From Cladochytrium replicatum (lineage: Eukaryota > Chytridiomycota > Chytridiomycetes > Cladochytriales > Cladochytriaceae), in contig JAHLKD010000036.1 of NCBI GenBank assembly GCA_025526935.1, positions 355,686-419,685 of the forward strand: a stretch of 64,000 nucleotides of DNA, read 5' to 3'. A program made the position numbers and the translations under genes. Below, piece by piece: positions 23,953 to 35,711 of the stretch. The notes beneath the pieces were generated by a model. The model made no database searches. It was not told the DNA's origin and was given only the letters and a program-made list of their open reading frames with translations. The number at the start of each line of letters is the position of its first letter. Position 1 is the first letter of the stretch.

Positions 23953-24629
23953 CTGCTTTCACCGCCGGAAGAAGTTCAGTCCCATATTTTCCGCTATCTT
24001 CGCGGCTCGGATCTTCCTCTGCCACCGATAATCCCTGAACGACCTTCTATCACCCTCAAACACGTCTCCCAAGACTCTTAAATATGGAGCTCTGCTGCTC
24101 TCAATTCTTTCCCGGTGTGCGGGTTCATCACAAATCTCCATCCTTTGATGCAGTGAATTCTACTGAAGACGGAAAAGATACGGAAGATCTTGAGAATGGA
24201 GAACACGATGAAAGGAACGACACGAGAATAGACTTTTCATTTGATGCAAATTGAAGCTGGCATTTAAGAAGCACTACTCTGCGGAAACCGAAATGTCTCG
24301 GCTCTGAACCGAATCCAACACCTCTCCAGCAACTCCACTTCGGATATGCGTCACATAACCTGGGCAAGGCCATTAAGACTCCAACGCCCTCTAACCGACG
24401 AACGCGTACTGAGAGTCGATGTACTAATAAAACCTGATCGAGTTTGCGTCGACACTCAGTTGGAGAGACGAGAATTACAAGTGGAATCTATCCACATCGC
24501 GGTTAAGTGTATCACAATAATCGGTCGAAACGGGTCGTCGGCGGTTAGGGGAGAACACCATCTGCGAGTTTTCGAGCGCTCATAAGCCGTTTAGCAACGT
24601 TTACTCTCGAACCAATTGGAACGCTAGTT
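23953..24629 (+). pseudogene. Decayed F-box family copy (copy 2 of 4)
   Basis: The F-box start survives with stops (VQSHIFRYLRGSDLP, then IWSSAALNSFPVCGFITNLH), aligning to VQADILAYLPGSSVL and IWRSATISSFPESRFIT in the intact gene. The later part reads LIEFASTLSWRDENYKWNL and ICEFSSAHKPFSNVYSRTNW, matching the C-terminal parts of the intact genes. The middle third and the segment between the IIGRNG motif and the end are deleted. It sits just upstream of the first intact copy. Confidence 0.82.
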
Positions 24630-24717
24630 AATTATACGCCAATGATGTTTTCTCGAAACCTTCCGAATTTGAAGTGAGAAAAATTTTCTTGTTCAGTGCC
24701 TTCTCCGACACAAAGAA

Positions 24718-25881
24718 ATGCTTCAGAGCGTCCCGGTGAACGTCCAAGAACGGATATTCTCGAACCTCTCCGGGGTCGATCTCCTGCGTATCTCCACCAC
24801 ACATACAACTCTGAACAGACTTCTATCCTCGTCGAACACCTCCTTAGTTTCCATCAATATATGGCGATCCGCCACCATCAACTCGTTCCCTGAAACGGGG
24901 CATATCACGAAATTGGACTGCCCGCGTAACGATGGAGAGGAAAGTGATGAAAGTGAAGGTGGTGACGAAACAAGCGATAGCGAAGAAAATGTAAGCACGG
25001 CCACTGACGTGCTGCACGGAGAGGTTGAGGAAGACTACTTTTATTCAAATTCAGAACAGTTCCGTCGTATGATTACCCGTATTCCGCGAGACAATGTGGA
25101 CGACTGGATGCTGTTTCCCATCGCGACTAGCGACACCACTTCGAATCCATGGCGTTCGCTATGGACCATTCTTGCGTTCAATGCTCAGTCAGACAAAAAC
25201 AAGTTGAAAAAGTACTTCCAGAGCGAGCATTCGAATAATAATGTCACTCTTGGACGATACATCACTGCGCTGAACCGGATCAAACACCTGGCCACCAATA
25301 TCAATTCAGACGCACGACATAAACACTGGGAAGACGCCATCACAGACTCGTCGGACCTAAGAACCCCAACAAATCCATATCTCATGTCGATGTATTACTA
25401 CACCCTGATCGAATACGTGTCCACTCTCGACTGGAGCACGGAGATCTACAAGTGGAATATGATCTACGTCATATTAACGCGCATCGTCGTTATCGGGAGG
25501 AACAACGTATCTGCAGAGTTTACGTTTGTCGGAGAAAGCACACATTGCTACGAGGACTGCGAAGACCGATACGTTCTTTACGTCGATTTTGTGGACACTG
25601 TGGGGGTGCTGAGCAGGGTCCAAACATTCTCGCAGAAGAATGTGCCCACGGTTGAGCTTTTGGAAATGGCAAAGAAGGATTTGGCTCTGGAGGATGAGAA
25701 CGTCGACATAATTGTTGATGTATTGGGACTGCGAGAGGTGGGAGTGACGTCGCAGGAGTTGCGATCTTTCTTGAAGAGCGCGATGGTGCCAAAAGGGAGT
25801 TTCGTGGGGGATACCGTCTCTGAATACTCTTCTGATGCCAGTCGTGCGGAAGTAAATATTTACTCTCGAACAGCATGGTAA
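24718..25881 (+). CDS. F-box protein, intronless, paralogue A
   Basis: Single exon of 387 residues from ATG 24718 to TAA. Residues 1-45 form an F-box (LQSVPVNVQERIFSNLSGVDLLRIS), the motif that docks on Skp1 in SCF ubiquitin ligases. An acidic linker (residues 64-90, DGEESDESEGGDETSDSEEN) follows. The rest is an unrecognised conserved body with the blocks NPWRSLWTILAFNAQSDKNKLKKYFQ and IVVIGRNNVSAEFTFVGES. This region would be the substrate-binding part. The lack of introns contrasts with most neighbours. Its tandem sister has the same length. Substrate unknown. Confidence 0.85.
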   Translation: MLQSVPVNVQERIFSNLSGVDLLRISTTHTTLNRLLSSSNTSLVSINIWRSATINSFPETGHITKLDCPRNDGEESDESEGGDETSDSEENVSTATDVLHGEVEEDYFYSNSEQFRRMITRIPRDNVDDWMLFPIATSDTTSNPWRSLWTILAFNAQSDKNKLKKYFQSEHSNNNVTLGRYITALNRIKHLATNINSDARHKHWEDAITDSSDLRTPTNPYLMSMYYYTLIEYVSTLDWSTEIYKWNMIYVILTRIVVIGRNNVSAEFTFVGESTHCYEDCEDRYVLYVDFVDTVGVLSRVQTFSQKNVPTVELLEMAKKDLALEDENVDIIVDVLGLREVGVTSQELRSFLKSAMVPKGSFVGDTVSEYSSDASRAEVNIYSRTAW

Positions 25882-26034
25882 AAATAAAAGTGGCCCGCAA
25901 ACAATATGTTTCGTATTCATTTGTTTGTAGCTCCACAGCAACTTTTCTCCTTTCCTAAAAATTTTACACATCGCTATCAGCAACATTGAATTGCTCTCAT
26001 CGGTCCCGTCGCTATCGAGTCACGTCGAAGAACA

Positions 26035-27198
26035 ATGATGTTGCAGCGCATTCCTCTGGAGGTCCAAGCCGATATTTTGGCTTACCTTCCCGGCTCTTCT
26101 GTTCTCCGTGTTTCTGCGACAAGCACCTCTATGAACCACCTTCTCTCTGTGGCCAATTCATCGTCAATTTCCCGGAAAATCTGGCGTTCGGCTACGATCA
26201 GCTCGTTTCCCGAGTCAAGATTTATTACAGAGTTTCTAGTTTTGTCTCCCGTTGAATCGACAGATGGCGAAAGCACAGAAAGTGACGAAGATTGCAACAA
26301 AGTGGCTGAAGTGTTGTCGGATTTCAATTCGCGGTTATTTCACAGCGATGAGCGAGAGCATTTCTTCACTCTGGGCCAAAGTCAATATCGTCGTCGCCAG
26401 CGGTCTAAAGTAACGGACTGGGAGCTGTTCCACTTCGTCGATCCCGAGCATGCTGAGAAGAATCCATGGCGCACACTGTGGACAATCCTCGAGTTCTACG
26501 CACAGCCGACAAAAAATAAGCTGAAGAAGTTTTTTCAAAGCAGACACGCGGACGACACAGTGACTCTTGGTCGCTATGTCACTGCACTGAAGCGCATCGA
26601 TGCGCAATCCGTCAATTCGAACACTCACGGTTCTAGTCCGTGGTGGCGATCCTTCACGCATGACAGCGATCCATATCAGTCCACAAATGCTTATCTCAAC
26701 TCGATGCACTTTTACAATCTGATCGAATACTCGGCGTCACTCGAATGGAGCGCTGAGACCTACAGGTGGGATCTTATCTATGTCGTTTTCACGCGTATCA
26801 CAATAATCGGTCGCAACGGTGTGTCGGCGGTGTTTTCTTTTATGGGCGAAAGCGCTCATTGTGCTTGGAGATGTGAGAACAGATTCTTGCTGAATGTGGA
26901 GTTCTTGGAAACGGCGAGTGCGCTCAAGGAGTCATGCGCGTTTGGGCAGATATCGGTGAACACGATAGAGGTTTTAAGTTTGGGAGACCAAAAGCTGCTG
27001 GATCTCAGCTATAGCAGCATGAAATGGATCATTGGTGTTCTTGGACTTGGAGAGGTCGGCGTGACTCCGCAGATGCTGAGAACGTTTTTGAACGATGCGT
27101 TGGTGCCAAAGGGAGATTTTGTAGCTGATACGATCTGCGAATTTACGAACGAAAAGGCTAACTTTGGTAGCGTTTACTCTCGAGCGCACTGGGGATAA
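26035..27198 (+). CDS. F-box protein, intronless, paralogue B
   Basis: Single exon of 387 residues, starting at ATG 26035 (a second ATG follows directly). F-box at residues 2-45 (LQRIPLEVQADILAYLPGSSVLRVS). The body aligns along its whole length with paralogue A: NPWRTLWTILEFYAQPTKNKLKKFFQ, ITIIGRNGVSAVFSFMGES, GLGEVGVTPQMLRTFL. The acidic linker is shorter and differs. The 153-bp spacer after paralogue A must hold its promoter. It likely acts as an SCF adaptor with a related or diverging substrate. The tandem arrangement with two relics shows ongoing birth and death of copies. Confidence 0.85.
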   Translation: MMLQRIPLEVQADILAYLPGSSVLRVSATSTSMNHLLSVANSSSISRKIWRSATISSFPESRFITEFLVLSPVESTDGESTESDEDCNKVAEVLSDFNSRLFHSDEREHFFTLGQSQYRRRQRSKVTDWELFHFVDPEHAEKNPWRTLWTILEFYAQPTKNKLKKFFQSRHADDTVTLGRYVTALKRIDAQSVNSNTHGSSPWWRSFTHDSDPYQSTNAYLNSMHFYNLIEYSASLEWSAETYRWDLIYVVFTRITIIGRNGVSAVFSFMGESAHCAWRCENRFLLNVEFLETASALKESCAFGQISVNTIEVLSLGDQKLLDLSYSSMKWIIGVLGLGEVGVTPQMLRTFLNDALVPKGDFVADTICEFTNEKANFGSVYSRAHWG

Positions 27199-27348
27199 AT
27201 GAGTGCCACGAAGTATTGTTACCAAGTTTAATATCGATGTGCATTCTGGTCGGAAGAAAAAGAAAAAAAAACATACCAATTCCATGATAGAATGGAAAGA
27301 TGTACCCATTGACGATGTCCATCCCTGTATTTATGACATCCAGAATGC

Positions 27349-28145
27349 TTGCCTTTTTCTGCTATTGCCGCATCAAATGTCGGTCATCAAGCTGAGCTGC
27401 ATGGTCGATACATTAGATCGCTATTGCCGTCGATCCCTAATGCACTCTCTATTCCTTCAACGAGTGACGCAGATTCTCTCAAGATGCGTATCAGAAAGTT
27501 AAGAGATCAAGATGTTGGTTCTGAGGAAACTCTCTTGGCCAACGTCACCGACGAAGTTGGCAATCCAGTCGCATTGGCGACATTTCTCACTTTTCGATCG
27601 CAGATTCTCAACGCCATCATTTCTTTTGGCGGCGAGGACATCGATTTCATACCTGTGGATAAAACAAATTTAGATGCGAAGTCATGAATCGGGATCAAGC
27701 TACATTGGCTCAGTACAATTTCACAGAGCTTCCTCCTGCTGCAGTGTCTACCAATAAACACTTTGAGCCGAAACGATTCATCCACGTTTTTCTGGTTCGA
27801 ATTAAAGGTATCCTATATACTTGTGAATTCTCTTCAATCGAATCTCGGATTCTCGTTTCAGTGCGAGGAAACGTTTTAAATCTTTTCCGGGGCCGAGAAT
27901 GGTCGTGAATATTTGCGTGAACAATCCCCACTTGCTCGCTAGTATTTAGCGCACCGTTTCATCATTCTGCATGCACACCCTCAGTTGGGTGAAGTCTGCC
28001 GTTTGCTTTCGTTGGAGGGTGGGTTAAGAGCCACTCTATGTTTTCGTGGATCTCGCGAACATGTTAGTAAGGATCAGGAGGAGGATATACGTTTGCTGGT
28101 GATCAGATCGTTTAATCACAATGAGCAATTCTACCGCCAAGAGTG
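27349..28145 (+). pseudogene. Fragments of an unrecognised gene
   Basis: Coding-like blocks follow each other with interruptions. The first is 27480-27687 (SLKMRIRKLRDQDVGSEETL; LNAIISFGGEDIDFIPVD). The second is 27684-27807 (NFTELPPAAV; RFIHVFLVRIK), with a possible intron 27809-27861. The third, after stops at about 27878 and 27940, is 27945-28145 (LAHRFIILHAHPQLGEVC; SREHVSKDQEEDIRLLVIRS). In-frame TAA and TAG codons separate the last two. Unrecognised short introns cannot be excluded, but a decayed gene is likelier. No family recognised. Confidence 0.45.
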
Positions 28146-28727
28146 AGCGTCGATTGTGCCGACCCGGAAGCAGCGTATCCAGTTCTTTTTCTCTATTGGC
28201 GCGTAGATATTCCAAGCGAATCGAATGTGATCGTTAAGCGACTCGTCAGAGCAGAGGTTCTGGTAGATGGCTCATCTAAGTGGTATATGGATTCCAAATC
28301 ATATCAACTAACCTTTAATCGGTATATTGTCTTAGTCGAGATTCGACCGCTATACAAAATCGCTGGAAAAGTTTGGTTCCGCTCAATTGATATACGGGAA
28401 ATACATGCCTTAAGCTTATGGACGAGTTACGATACAAATGGGCAAGGAAAAGATTGACATTGCGATACCGTGGTTGCACTGCATCGATTGATCTTTGCAG
28501 CTCTGTTTGCTCGGCTCTCATGTTTCTTGTTCACTTTCTTGCTTCGTTGCTAAAATCAACTATTCAATTGAAAGGCTCTTTTACATTCTTTCCAATTATG
28601 TTTTTGGAGTCTCTGTGACGAATGATATAACCTCCAAAGCTGGCCCGCAACATAAAACAAGATAAGAAACAATAAATTCATGAAAACAACAAATAAATCA
28701 AATCAAGCATTCCAAAAACGCTGCCCC
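28146..28727. other. No firm gene; 3' side of the kinase gene
   Basis: One 104-codon open frame (28143-28457, plus) has no domain. The last 100 bases are A-rich and probably form the 3' end of the minus-strand kinase transcript. Confidence 0.4.
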
Positions 28728-31700
28728 TCATATCGCAACACTCCCGCCGTTCCGCGTCGGTGGGTACAGTCCCTCTCTCCCAGCCTCATACCGCTCCGAA
28801 ACTTCTTCCTCGCCACCATTTGTTCCGTTATCTGCCACGGCCCTAGACGTGGCTGGGTCCTCGACTTCGCTCTTCGAATGCTCAGCGGCTGCGTCCATTG
28901 CCGCAGCTGGTGCAGTTGTTGAAGCTGGTGCACTTCCCAACGAGCTGGCCGCTGGTGGTGCGTCAGTGACGGTGACAACCGGCCCGCCTTGTCCGTTCAT
29001 GAATGCAAGTGCCTTTCCAAGCCATTGGAGGGGCAGGGGAGTGTCCGGCTGCACTCCGGCGGTCGTAGATTCTCTTGGTATCATCTTCACGGGTTGAGAT
29101 GGTTGCATTGTTGAAGTATTTGATGCCGGTTCGGTTGTGGTTGGTGCTGTTCTACTGAGGTCCTCTTTGGGCTTGAAAAGGTTCGCAAAAATCCCGCCAC
29201 CACGTTCCGTCCCAGCGCTTGCCGTTCGTCCAACACGTGGGGCATCGCTAGATACACTTCTCCTTATGCCGTAAGAAGTGCTCTGTTCAGGGAATGTTTG
29301 GGCTCTCGCCACCGCCGGTGGTGGGACAAGCTCGGCCCGTCTGACTACAACGGGCCTTTCGATCTCCCCCGCACTCCATTTCCTTTCTACTATTGGTGGT
29401 CCTGTTGAACTGGACCATGCCCCAGTAGCCCCAGACGACGAGGCGGCCGTACTCCCCTCCGCGCTCTCAATGAGCACCATCAGCGTCTCAACAGTCTCCC
29501 GCACCTGATCCAGCTTGCTCTCGCAAACCGCGTGCTGGAATTGCATCCTTTCCTTCGCTTCGCGAAGCCCGTCCAAGCTCACCCTCATCACCTCCTCCTG
29601 GGCTGCGTCTCCGGCAACCCGATGCAATCCCATCTTCAGCGACTCCTCCTGCATCCCAAGCTGGCTCATCTCGGAATCAATCACCTCAAGCTTGCGACTG
29701 ATTCGTGCTTCCAGCCGCCGTGCTTTCGCCAGCATTGCTTGATTGTCCCCGCCTGAAGTGAAATCGATCTCGCTAATCTTGTCACTGTATTCACTATGGT
29801 TATCACCGCTGCTACTGCTGTCCACATCACTTCCATCCACATTCGGATCGCTCTCCATAGTCGACCCGCTATGTCTGTTCCTTTCGCTGGTCGAGCCGTC
29901 GCCGTGAAGGTGTCGGTCACGATGATGATGTCTGGGCCTGTCACGACGATCTCGCCCCCGCTTCCCTTTTCCCCTACGCCGTGTCCATTTGATCCGGTTG
30001 AAACATTGCACCTTGCTGCCGTGAACCCTTAACTCACAATCGTAAAACAGAACCTCCCTCACACATAGATTTTCCCTGCTCAAGACTCTGTCGATCACGC
30101 GCACGGCGACCTTTGTGAGATCGGCGTTGCCTGAAATGTCCACCTTCTCAACTCTAAAGTTCACACGGAGCGCTTCGGCGAACGCTATCACACCGAAATC
30201 AGTCAACCCGTTGTTCGGTCGGATCGTGATTTCCTTCACGGTTCCATTCCGTTTCAGCTCGTTCGCGATCAGAAGCGCAGCTTGGTCCGCAAGGGACGAC
30301 ACATCGCCCATGTTGTCGTACACTATCCGATCACTTGCCCACGATCCTTCGACGAGGTAGCTCCGGATCGAGCTGATGTCCAGCGAAGTATCAACAGTCC
30401 ACGCTTTTTGGCGCACCATCTCCTCGATGAGATCGGCCCAGGTCACTGCAACCCCCTCGTTAGCCTTGCTGTACACGTACGGTGACATCGAGTCGTCCAC
30501 ACTGAGCTGGATGGATTTTGGCATTTTTGCAAGGAAGCGGGAGAGTGACACCTCTGCGCGACGGGATCTACGTCCGTGAGTTATAGGGAGCGATGATGAT
30601 CCAACCGAAGATCCTGAGGACGTCGATATCACAGAAACAGCTGCTGAAGAAGGACCAGGTTCTTCAGTTTCACAGAACCGTTTGAACCAGTACTCCTCGT
30701 CGAAGGGGTTGAGCTCATACGACTCCTGGCAGAACTTCTTGAAGAATTTGCCCCAGTTCGCTCTCACCGCACTGCCGAAATACCGCACCCAGAACGATAG
30801 GTATGCAGGGTGCTCCTCCTCTTTGTACGCCTTGATGTTCCTCCAGTACCGTGTCGGTGAGAACTTCCCTTCACGAGGGCCTTGTGCAGCAAGCTGGCCA
30901 GCAACATTCATAGGGATAATTGGTCTCGCTGCGGAGGACCAGACCGGGAGCTGCATTGGTGCATTGATAGTGGGGGGACGGGACAAGAAACCCATGGGGT
31001 TACTCATCCCGCCTCGTCCCATTGGCGGCCGAGGTCCACCCCGTCCCATCGAGACCACTGGTGGACGCCCTTCCGTGTAGTTGATATTGACAGGGGCTGG
31101 AGGAATGGGAGGAACAGGTGGGATCGGTGGCATCGGTCCGACACTTCCGTCGCCTGGGTACATCTGCTGGTGACTGGGCCACCGTGAACTCCACCCGTTG
31201 AAACTGTGTCCATATCCTCCAGAATGGGTCTGCTGGTTCCACTGCTCCATATGCTCTAACCTACGCGTTGGGTTTCCGAACATGGCTGCCTGATGTTCAT
31301 GTTCACGTCGCTGCATCTGCTGCATTGCAAGCTGCACTTTCTCAAGCGACTGTGCCTGGATCTCAAGCGCATTTCTCTGTGCCTCATTCAACGCGATCAG
31401 TTCAGACGCGCTGAATATATGCCCACTGTTGGATTGTGGCAGCTGTCGGGGAGTCGAAGAGGCTCGTCGGCGCTCGCTTTCGTCCCTTCGCTCCTCTCGA
31501 TACACGCTCCGCTGCTCAGCCGCTTCCTTGGAGCTAACTTCAGGTCCAGGCGGGACGCCTGGAGCGTTTTGTTGCGGTACAGCGTGATGAAAATGTTCGG
31601 TCGACTCATAAGGTGGCGGCAACGAATCATCTTCTTCTACGTGGAGCCCGTCCTTCCGCATCTCAAGCGCCTCAACAGCACCTTTCAAGCTCGAAAAAGA

Positions 31701-34700
31701 GCCAAGGAGATGAACCAAGTCCCTCGCGCGGATGTGGCCGTCGCCCCTCACGTCCACGACTCGTTTCACTGCGCCGCGGTTACACGAGTGTCCAATGTAC
31801 GTTTCGAGCTGCACGAAGAACGTGCGAATCGGAACTGCGGTGTCGTCGGGTACTTCCGCGATGCTCCTCGCGTGAGCCGGAACCGACACCGGCCAGTATG
31901 TTTTCCAGAACCTCAATGCGTCGTCGTTGGATTCCGCCGGGTACACGACCGGTGTGGGCGTTCCAAATATGGGATCGGTCTCCTCTTTCACGGTCACGGA
32001 AACTGGCGGCACCGGAGCTCCATTCGCAGCGGGTATGGGTCGGGGACCGACTTCCAAAGTCTGTGGGCCAACAACGATCCCCACGCTCTTCATGTTCCGC
32101 CTCAACGCGTCCTCGATCTCCCTCGCGACGTCTGCGATCATGGAGCCATCCGTACCGCCCCCGTTTCGGTTCATGTAAGCAGTGTATGCTTCCGACAAGC
32201 CGTTGCGGAGTCCTTCCCAGACGTCTGGCCTTGCGAGCTGGTTGAGTCTCGTCTCGTTGTGTTCCTCTGGTGCGTCGGTGTCGAGGCCAAGGCGCTCCAT
32301 TACCGTGCGTGCGACGGTCGATGCAGTTGTGTTTTGGCCGACGGCGTCGAGGACCATCGCCATGGTGGTTTGCGGGGTCGGCGGCGGCAGTGGGGTTGGT
32401 GGAACGGGAGCAGAGTTGGCTTGTGCTGCGAGAGGTGCGGGTGGTGCAGGATGTGTAGGTGGTAGAGGTGGTTGAGGTGGTGTTACGATCGGTGCAGAAG
32501 GCGCTGGTGGAGTCGTTCCCATTGTTGTTGGTGTGGGCAGGGGTGTGTGGGGAATGTGGAGCGGTTGAGGAGACGGTGGTCGGCTTTTCACGACTCTTGC
32601 TGTAGCTTTTCCGGGCAAATCCAGTCCGTACCATCCAGTGTTTACTGGTGGAGACGCAATCGCAAGGCCGAAAAGTGGCTCCGTCCCTTTCTTCGAGGGT
32701 TCGACTGAAGCATCGATCGTGATAGTGTCACCTATAGCGTACTCTGGGTTTACTTCCGAGATCGATTGTGGAGCAGCGATGACCACCTTCTCGGAGAGAA
32801 CAGAGTTGCCACTGATATACACATCGTTGCTACTGGACGACTTTTCGCTGTATGCCCGTTCGGCGGAATTCGATTCCTCAGTGATTGGAATCTCTTTTGG
32901 CGCGGTGAGAGCAGGAGATCCGGTTGGTGTAATTGGAGCTGTCAAATTTCAATGAGCTACACAGAAGCACAGAAGCGAATTATAGATGCAAACTCACAAT
33001 TACGCGCGACCGCTGCAATTTTCAGAAGGTCTTGCATTGCTTTCACAAGCTGCTCTTGCTTATCATCACGATCGACACTATCCGTCGGCAACGGAGGCAC
33101 TGGCGCCTCTGCTTGCGGCTGAACCTGTACCTGTGCAACCGGTTGCGGACGTGGAAGTTTCGGCGAAGGTTGGGGCCTATTTTCAATCACTGGCGATGGT
33201 CTCGCAACTTCCGGAATTGCAGAGCTTGGTCCACTCGTCACTGGCGAAGTCGGTATCGCCGCAGCCGTCGATGAAAAGCGTTCAACGGCTTCCGCAGCCT
33301 GAAGCGCCATCTGCAATGTCGTCGTGATCGACGCGAACTGAGGCCGCTTCATAGGGTCTGAATTCCAGCATGCAGTCACGAGGTTCCAGACTGTATCCGT
33401 GCACGGCGAGTTGGCCTGCTTTGCACTGGACACCGCCGTCGAGATCCCCGCGGACTCGCTAACGATGCTAGCTGCTCCAGTCGTGTCGCTCGAGTCGGTG
33501 GAGAAGATTCCTGTAATGCTCGCGTCGTCTTCGTCTTCGAAAGTGGGTCTGGAGGGTCGGACGTGGTTGATCACCACGCTGGAGTAGATGAGAGGGTCGG
33601 GGATGTCGGAGAATGGGATGTCGCCTCGGGATAGAACTTCGTAGCATGTCATTGCGAAAGCGTAAATGTCGACGTACACGGTAGGTTTCCCGCCTTGTAA
33701 TCGCTCAGGACTCATCCATCTGAGAGTCCCGGCCATTCCACCACGATTTTTGTTTGCTGCATCAGATGGACCACCCATGGTCGAAGTCGATTGTGTGGTT
33801 GTGACTTTTTTCAGGACTGCAAATCCGAAATCTGCTACTACGGCTCTGCCATTTCCGTCCACGAGCACGTTGATTGCTTTCAGATCTGCATGAACGACTC
33901 GCCGAGAGTGGAGGTAGCTCATTCCCAATGCGATCTCGTACAAGAGTTTCAGGGATCGAGACGCGCTGACGGGATGTCGTTCGAGGTACTGCAATGCGTG
34001 CCCACCAGTCATCAACGGCGAAATCATGAACGGTCTTTCTGCACTCGCGCAAGCTCCAAGGAGTTCGAGCACGTTGGGATGTCTTAGAGGGTACCACGCC
34101 CGAACTTCACGCAAAAAATCCTGGCGAACGCGAGTAGTGTCGAGCTTCATGTGCAGACGCTTAACGGCTACGTTAACATGGCCCAGCCATACGCCCCGCA
34201 AAACCTCGCCGAATCCACCACGGGCAATTGGAGTCAACATCTCAACTTCCCACGACGTAATTGTCCAGTCGTGGACCTCTGGTTCAGGAACGGGCAGATG
34301 GTGCGTTGTATTGAGTGTCGAGACGGCTCGTTGGAGAGCATTTAGTGCGCGCTGCATGAACAGTTTCTCCATATCCCGATCAACGGTCTTTGAGAGGGCG
34401 GCCTGAAAGGCCTGAGTGTGATAGAACAACGATTAACATGGATCCAAGACGGAAGACGGTGAGCAAAGAGTAAACACACACACACACACCCACCCACCAT
34501 CACTCTCTTAACCTTCTCACTCTCCCCTCCACTTTCTTTTCTCACAAAGAATCTCAATCTCGCAACGGCCCTCCAATTTTCTATCTTTACCCACCTCCAT
34601 GGCCTCGACGTATTCTGTTTCTTTTAAATCCAAGTAGCCCAAGATCCTGAAATCGTCGTCGAGCAATTCCTGGAGTCTGTCCTCAAGATCGTTTATATCT

Positions 34701-35711
34701 TCCGCTCGATCCTCTCCATCCTCTTCGTCCCACTGTGACATATCTACAGCATCGAGCGATGTCGGACTGAGGTATAGTATAGAATCGTCCTCGTCGAGTT
34801 TTGCAAGCAGCACTGTCTGTATTTGCGTTGTAACGTCTCTTACTTGGGTCAGCAGGGATGCCAGTTTTGCTTCAATCGCAGATCGGTTAATGAGCGTCAG
34901 CATGGCGTGCTGGTGTTTTTGCCTCTGCATAAAATCACCGATTGACCTTAGAACACTTGAAATATAAAAAGGTTAGAGGTGTGATAAAAATTGGCAAGGA
35001 AGAGAATCGCCAAAGAGAGATGCATGCCAAATAAGGTCGCGGCATAGACCTTTGGTTCCCGGAAAAGATCGTCGCTTTGCGATGCGCCAAGAATAGAAAC
35101 ATCGTTGGTTGGCGCCGATAAGCAATGAACGGCGCAATAACAGAAATTCGTCGCTTCGCGCAGAACTCATAAATCCATCAACCGTCCCAATGCACCTACT
35201 TGATAAGAGCCTCAACTTGAACACCAAACTGAGGTGGAAGCGAGACTGTCGTACTAAAACCACTACTCGAACCCGTCGTTCCAATATCCGAATCTGGAGA
35301 CCTTAGACTCGCAACATCCGACACGTTTGCATTAACTCTCTGTTGATCCGCAACGACTTTTGCTTCGTCCAACGCCACTATCGCCGAGTCCCATTCCTCC
35401 AACACTGTGAGCAGTCTTCCGCAGCGATGAACAAGACGAGTGCAGATGTGGACGTGGTAAACCTGGTGATGTAAAAAGTCGGAAGGAGATGTTGAAGATG
35501 AGAGGAGTTGTAGGACCGAGTTGAATATGGCACGACATCTAGTCAGACGAGAACGAGGTGCGGATGCAGTCGTGTAGGATAGCGCAGGAGAGGAAGCGGG
35601 TGGCGAGCTTAAAGTATTTTGCGACAGTGACGACGAAGGGTTGTATGAATGCAAAGTTCTGTTGTTGATGATGCGATTGTTGAGAATTCGCGACGGAGGA
35701 GTCGACGACAT
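28728..35711 (-). CDS. Large TKL-type protein kinase with helical N-terminus, LRR and coiled coil
   Basis: Minus-strand exons: 35200-35711, 34595-34946, 32998-34411 and 28728-32938, giving 2162 residues. Start ATG 35711 (MSSTPPSR). Residues about 50-290 are helical and resemble the MLKL-like N-terminal bundle that precedes many TKL kinases. The kinase domain follows at about 340-640. It has a glycine loop (ARGGFGEV, 351-358), lysine in VAVK (about 372), catalytic loop HADLKAIN (HAD in place of HRD), DFG and SPE. All core residues are present, so it should be active. The remainder comprises long Pro-rich stretches, an EF-hand-like DVRGDGHI segment, Arg/Gly/Met-rich sequence, leucine-rich repeats near 1630-1740 (ANELKRNGTVKEITI; AEALRVNFRVEKVDISGN) and a coiled coil near 1816-1920. 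A CA repeat lies in intron 2. Role unknown; it is a signalling kinase that may oligomerise. Confidence 0.87.

Noticed and set aside
31293-32465. 390-codon plus-strand open frame
   Set aside because: Lies entirely opposite the long kinase exon. The residues are arginine- and cysteine-rich with no motif, as expected from the reverse of Pro/Gly-rich coding DNA.
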